Both the position numbers and the translations under genes were made by a program. Of a DNA stretch of 14,930 nucleotides, positions 14,310-14,930 are shown piece after piece. The stretch lies in the NCBI GenBank assembly GCA_910577885.1, contig CAJTNK010000047.1, positions 1-14,930 of the forward strand, read 5' to 3'. Origin of the DNA: an uncultured Rikenella sp. GTDB lineage: Bacteria; Bacteroidota; Bacteroidia; Bacteroidales; Rikenellaceae. Below the pieces are notes generated by a model that saw only the letters and a list, made by a program, of their open reading frames with translations, had not been told where the DNA came from and did no database searches. Each line of letters begins with the position of its first letter. The first letter of the stretch is position 1.

Positions 14310-14783
14310 ATGGGACAGAGAACATTTACGATCATAAAGCCGGATTCGGTAGGGGGTAACCACATCGGCGAGATCCTGAGCATGATCGAACGGGCCGGCT
14401 TCCGGATCATCGCCATGAAGATGACCTACCTGAGCCGGTCGGATGCCGAGAAATTCTACTACGTGCACAAGGGGCGGCCGTTCTTCCGGAACCTCTATCT
14501 CTTCATGACCTCCGGGCCGATCGTGGCGGCGGTCCTCGAAAAGGAGGGGGCGCAGGATGCGGTGGCCGAGTTCCGCGAACTGATCGGGAAAACAAACCCG
14601 GAATTGGCGGCCGAAGGGACTATCCGCAAACGATTTGCGGCTTCGAAGACCCGAAACGCCATCCATGCGTCGGACAGCGACGAAAATGCGGCCTGGGAGG
14701 CTGCGTTCTTCTTCCCGGACAAGGAGATTATCGACACGAAGTACGAACTGCCGTTGCCGGAAGACGAAATCGATAGCGATTAA
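14310..14783 (+). CDS. ndk: Nucleoside diphosphate kinase
   Basis: A 157-residue cytoplasmic enzyme that passes the gamma-phosphate from ATP to other (d)NDPs through a phosphohistidine. Visible are TFTIIKPDSV with Lys10, the GRPFFRNL segment (55-62), IRKRFAASKTRNAIHASDS with catalytic His119, and SDENAAWEAAFFF. The usual HGSD is HASD, a conservative change at the active-site neighbour. The acidic C-terminal tail makes it slightly longer than the common 140-150 residues. The ATG at 14310 follows a good promoter and begins directly with the family N-terminus (MGQRTFTIIKPDS). Confidence 0.95.
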   Translation: MGQRTFTIIKPDSVGGNHIGEILSMIERAGFRIIAMKMTYLSRSDAEKFYYVHKGRPFFRNLYLFMTSGPIVAAVLEKEGAQDAVAEFRELIGKTNPELAAEGTIRKRFAASKTRNAIHASDSDENAAWEAAFFFPDKEIIDTKYELPLPEDEIDSD

Positions 14784-14930
14784 GCGATTGCTTGCTCCGA
14801 GCTTTGGCTGCGAGCTGGAACTGTTCTCACTACCTTCGCTTCGCTCGTTTTGCTTTCTGCAATTTGCGAACCGTCATTGGCTACGTGCAGGGACTGCCGC
14901 TTTTTGAAAAAAGCGGCACCAAAAACTTTT
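14784..14930. repeat. Extragenic region with end hairpin
   Basis: No gene is seen. TGCCGCTTTTT (14895-14905) and AAAAAGCGGCA (14908-14918) form an 11-bp stem. Read on the minus strand from the window end, TTTTTGGTGCC precedes the stem, much like CTTTTGGGTACC before the hairpin at 12-35. Both may belong to one loose class of extragenic hairpins. The tract CTTCGCTTCGCTCG near 14837-14850 is also repeat-like. It could act as a transcription end for ndk. Confidence 0.45.

Overview
The window looks like chromosomal DNA from a high-GC gut Bacteroidales, most like Alistipes (Rikenellaceae). Support comes from Bacteroidetes-type promoters (TTTG, about 20 nt, then TAnnTTTG), the lack of Shine-Dalgarno dependence, a lipoprotein M3 peptidase, a kinase-less PASTA protein next to an RluD-family gene, and FISUMP-like protein fragments. 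Genus assignment is inference. No rRNA, tRNA, insertion sequence, phage or CRISPR feature was seen.

Left half (84-8662, minus strand): a collinear set read from right to left. It begins at a clear promoter (8750-8718) with rsmE (16S rRNA m3U methyltransferase), continues with a GT90 glycosyltransferase gene broken by a one-base frameshift, and then five genes of a Hyf/complex I-like membrane complex: hyfB, hyfC, hyfE, hyfF and hyfG. Two antiporter-like subunits (HyfB, HyfF), an NuoH-like subunit (HyfC), a HyfE subunit and a NuoC-NuoD fusion (HyfG) would form an ion-pumping module. HyfG has lost all four cysteines that bind the Ni-Fe site, so this is unlikely to be a hydrogenase. It fits the Ehr type (energy-converting hydrogenase-related). 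No NuoB- or NuoI-like Fe-S subunit lies in the window, and none starts in the 83 nt after hyfG.

Middle (8755-12139): a divergent lipoprotein M3 oligopeptidase (dcp) ends at a strong terminator. About 1.2 kb without an intact gene follows. It holds three tandem minus-strand cassettes, each encoding only the last 60-70 residues of a FISUMP/lectin-like surface protein. The cassette cores diverge strongly, while the spacers between them (102-103 nt) are almost identical and carry a repeated palindromic motif. This looks like a headless silent-cassette array for antigenic or ligand variation and is the most interesting object here. Beyond it lies a compact multi-hairpin (REP/MITE-like) element.

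Right part (12140-14783, plus strand): a membrane-anchored PASTA protein overlaps an RluD-family pseudouridine synthase gene by 8 nt. Nucleoside diphosphate kinase (ndk) follows with its own promoter. Both window ends carry hairpins of similar design.
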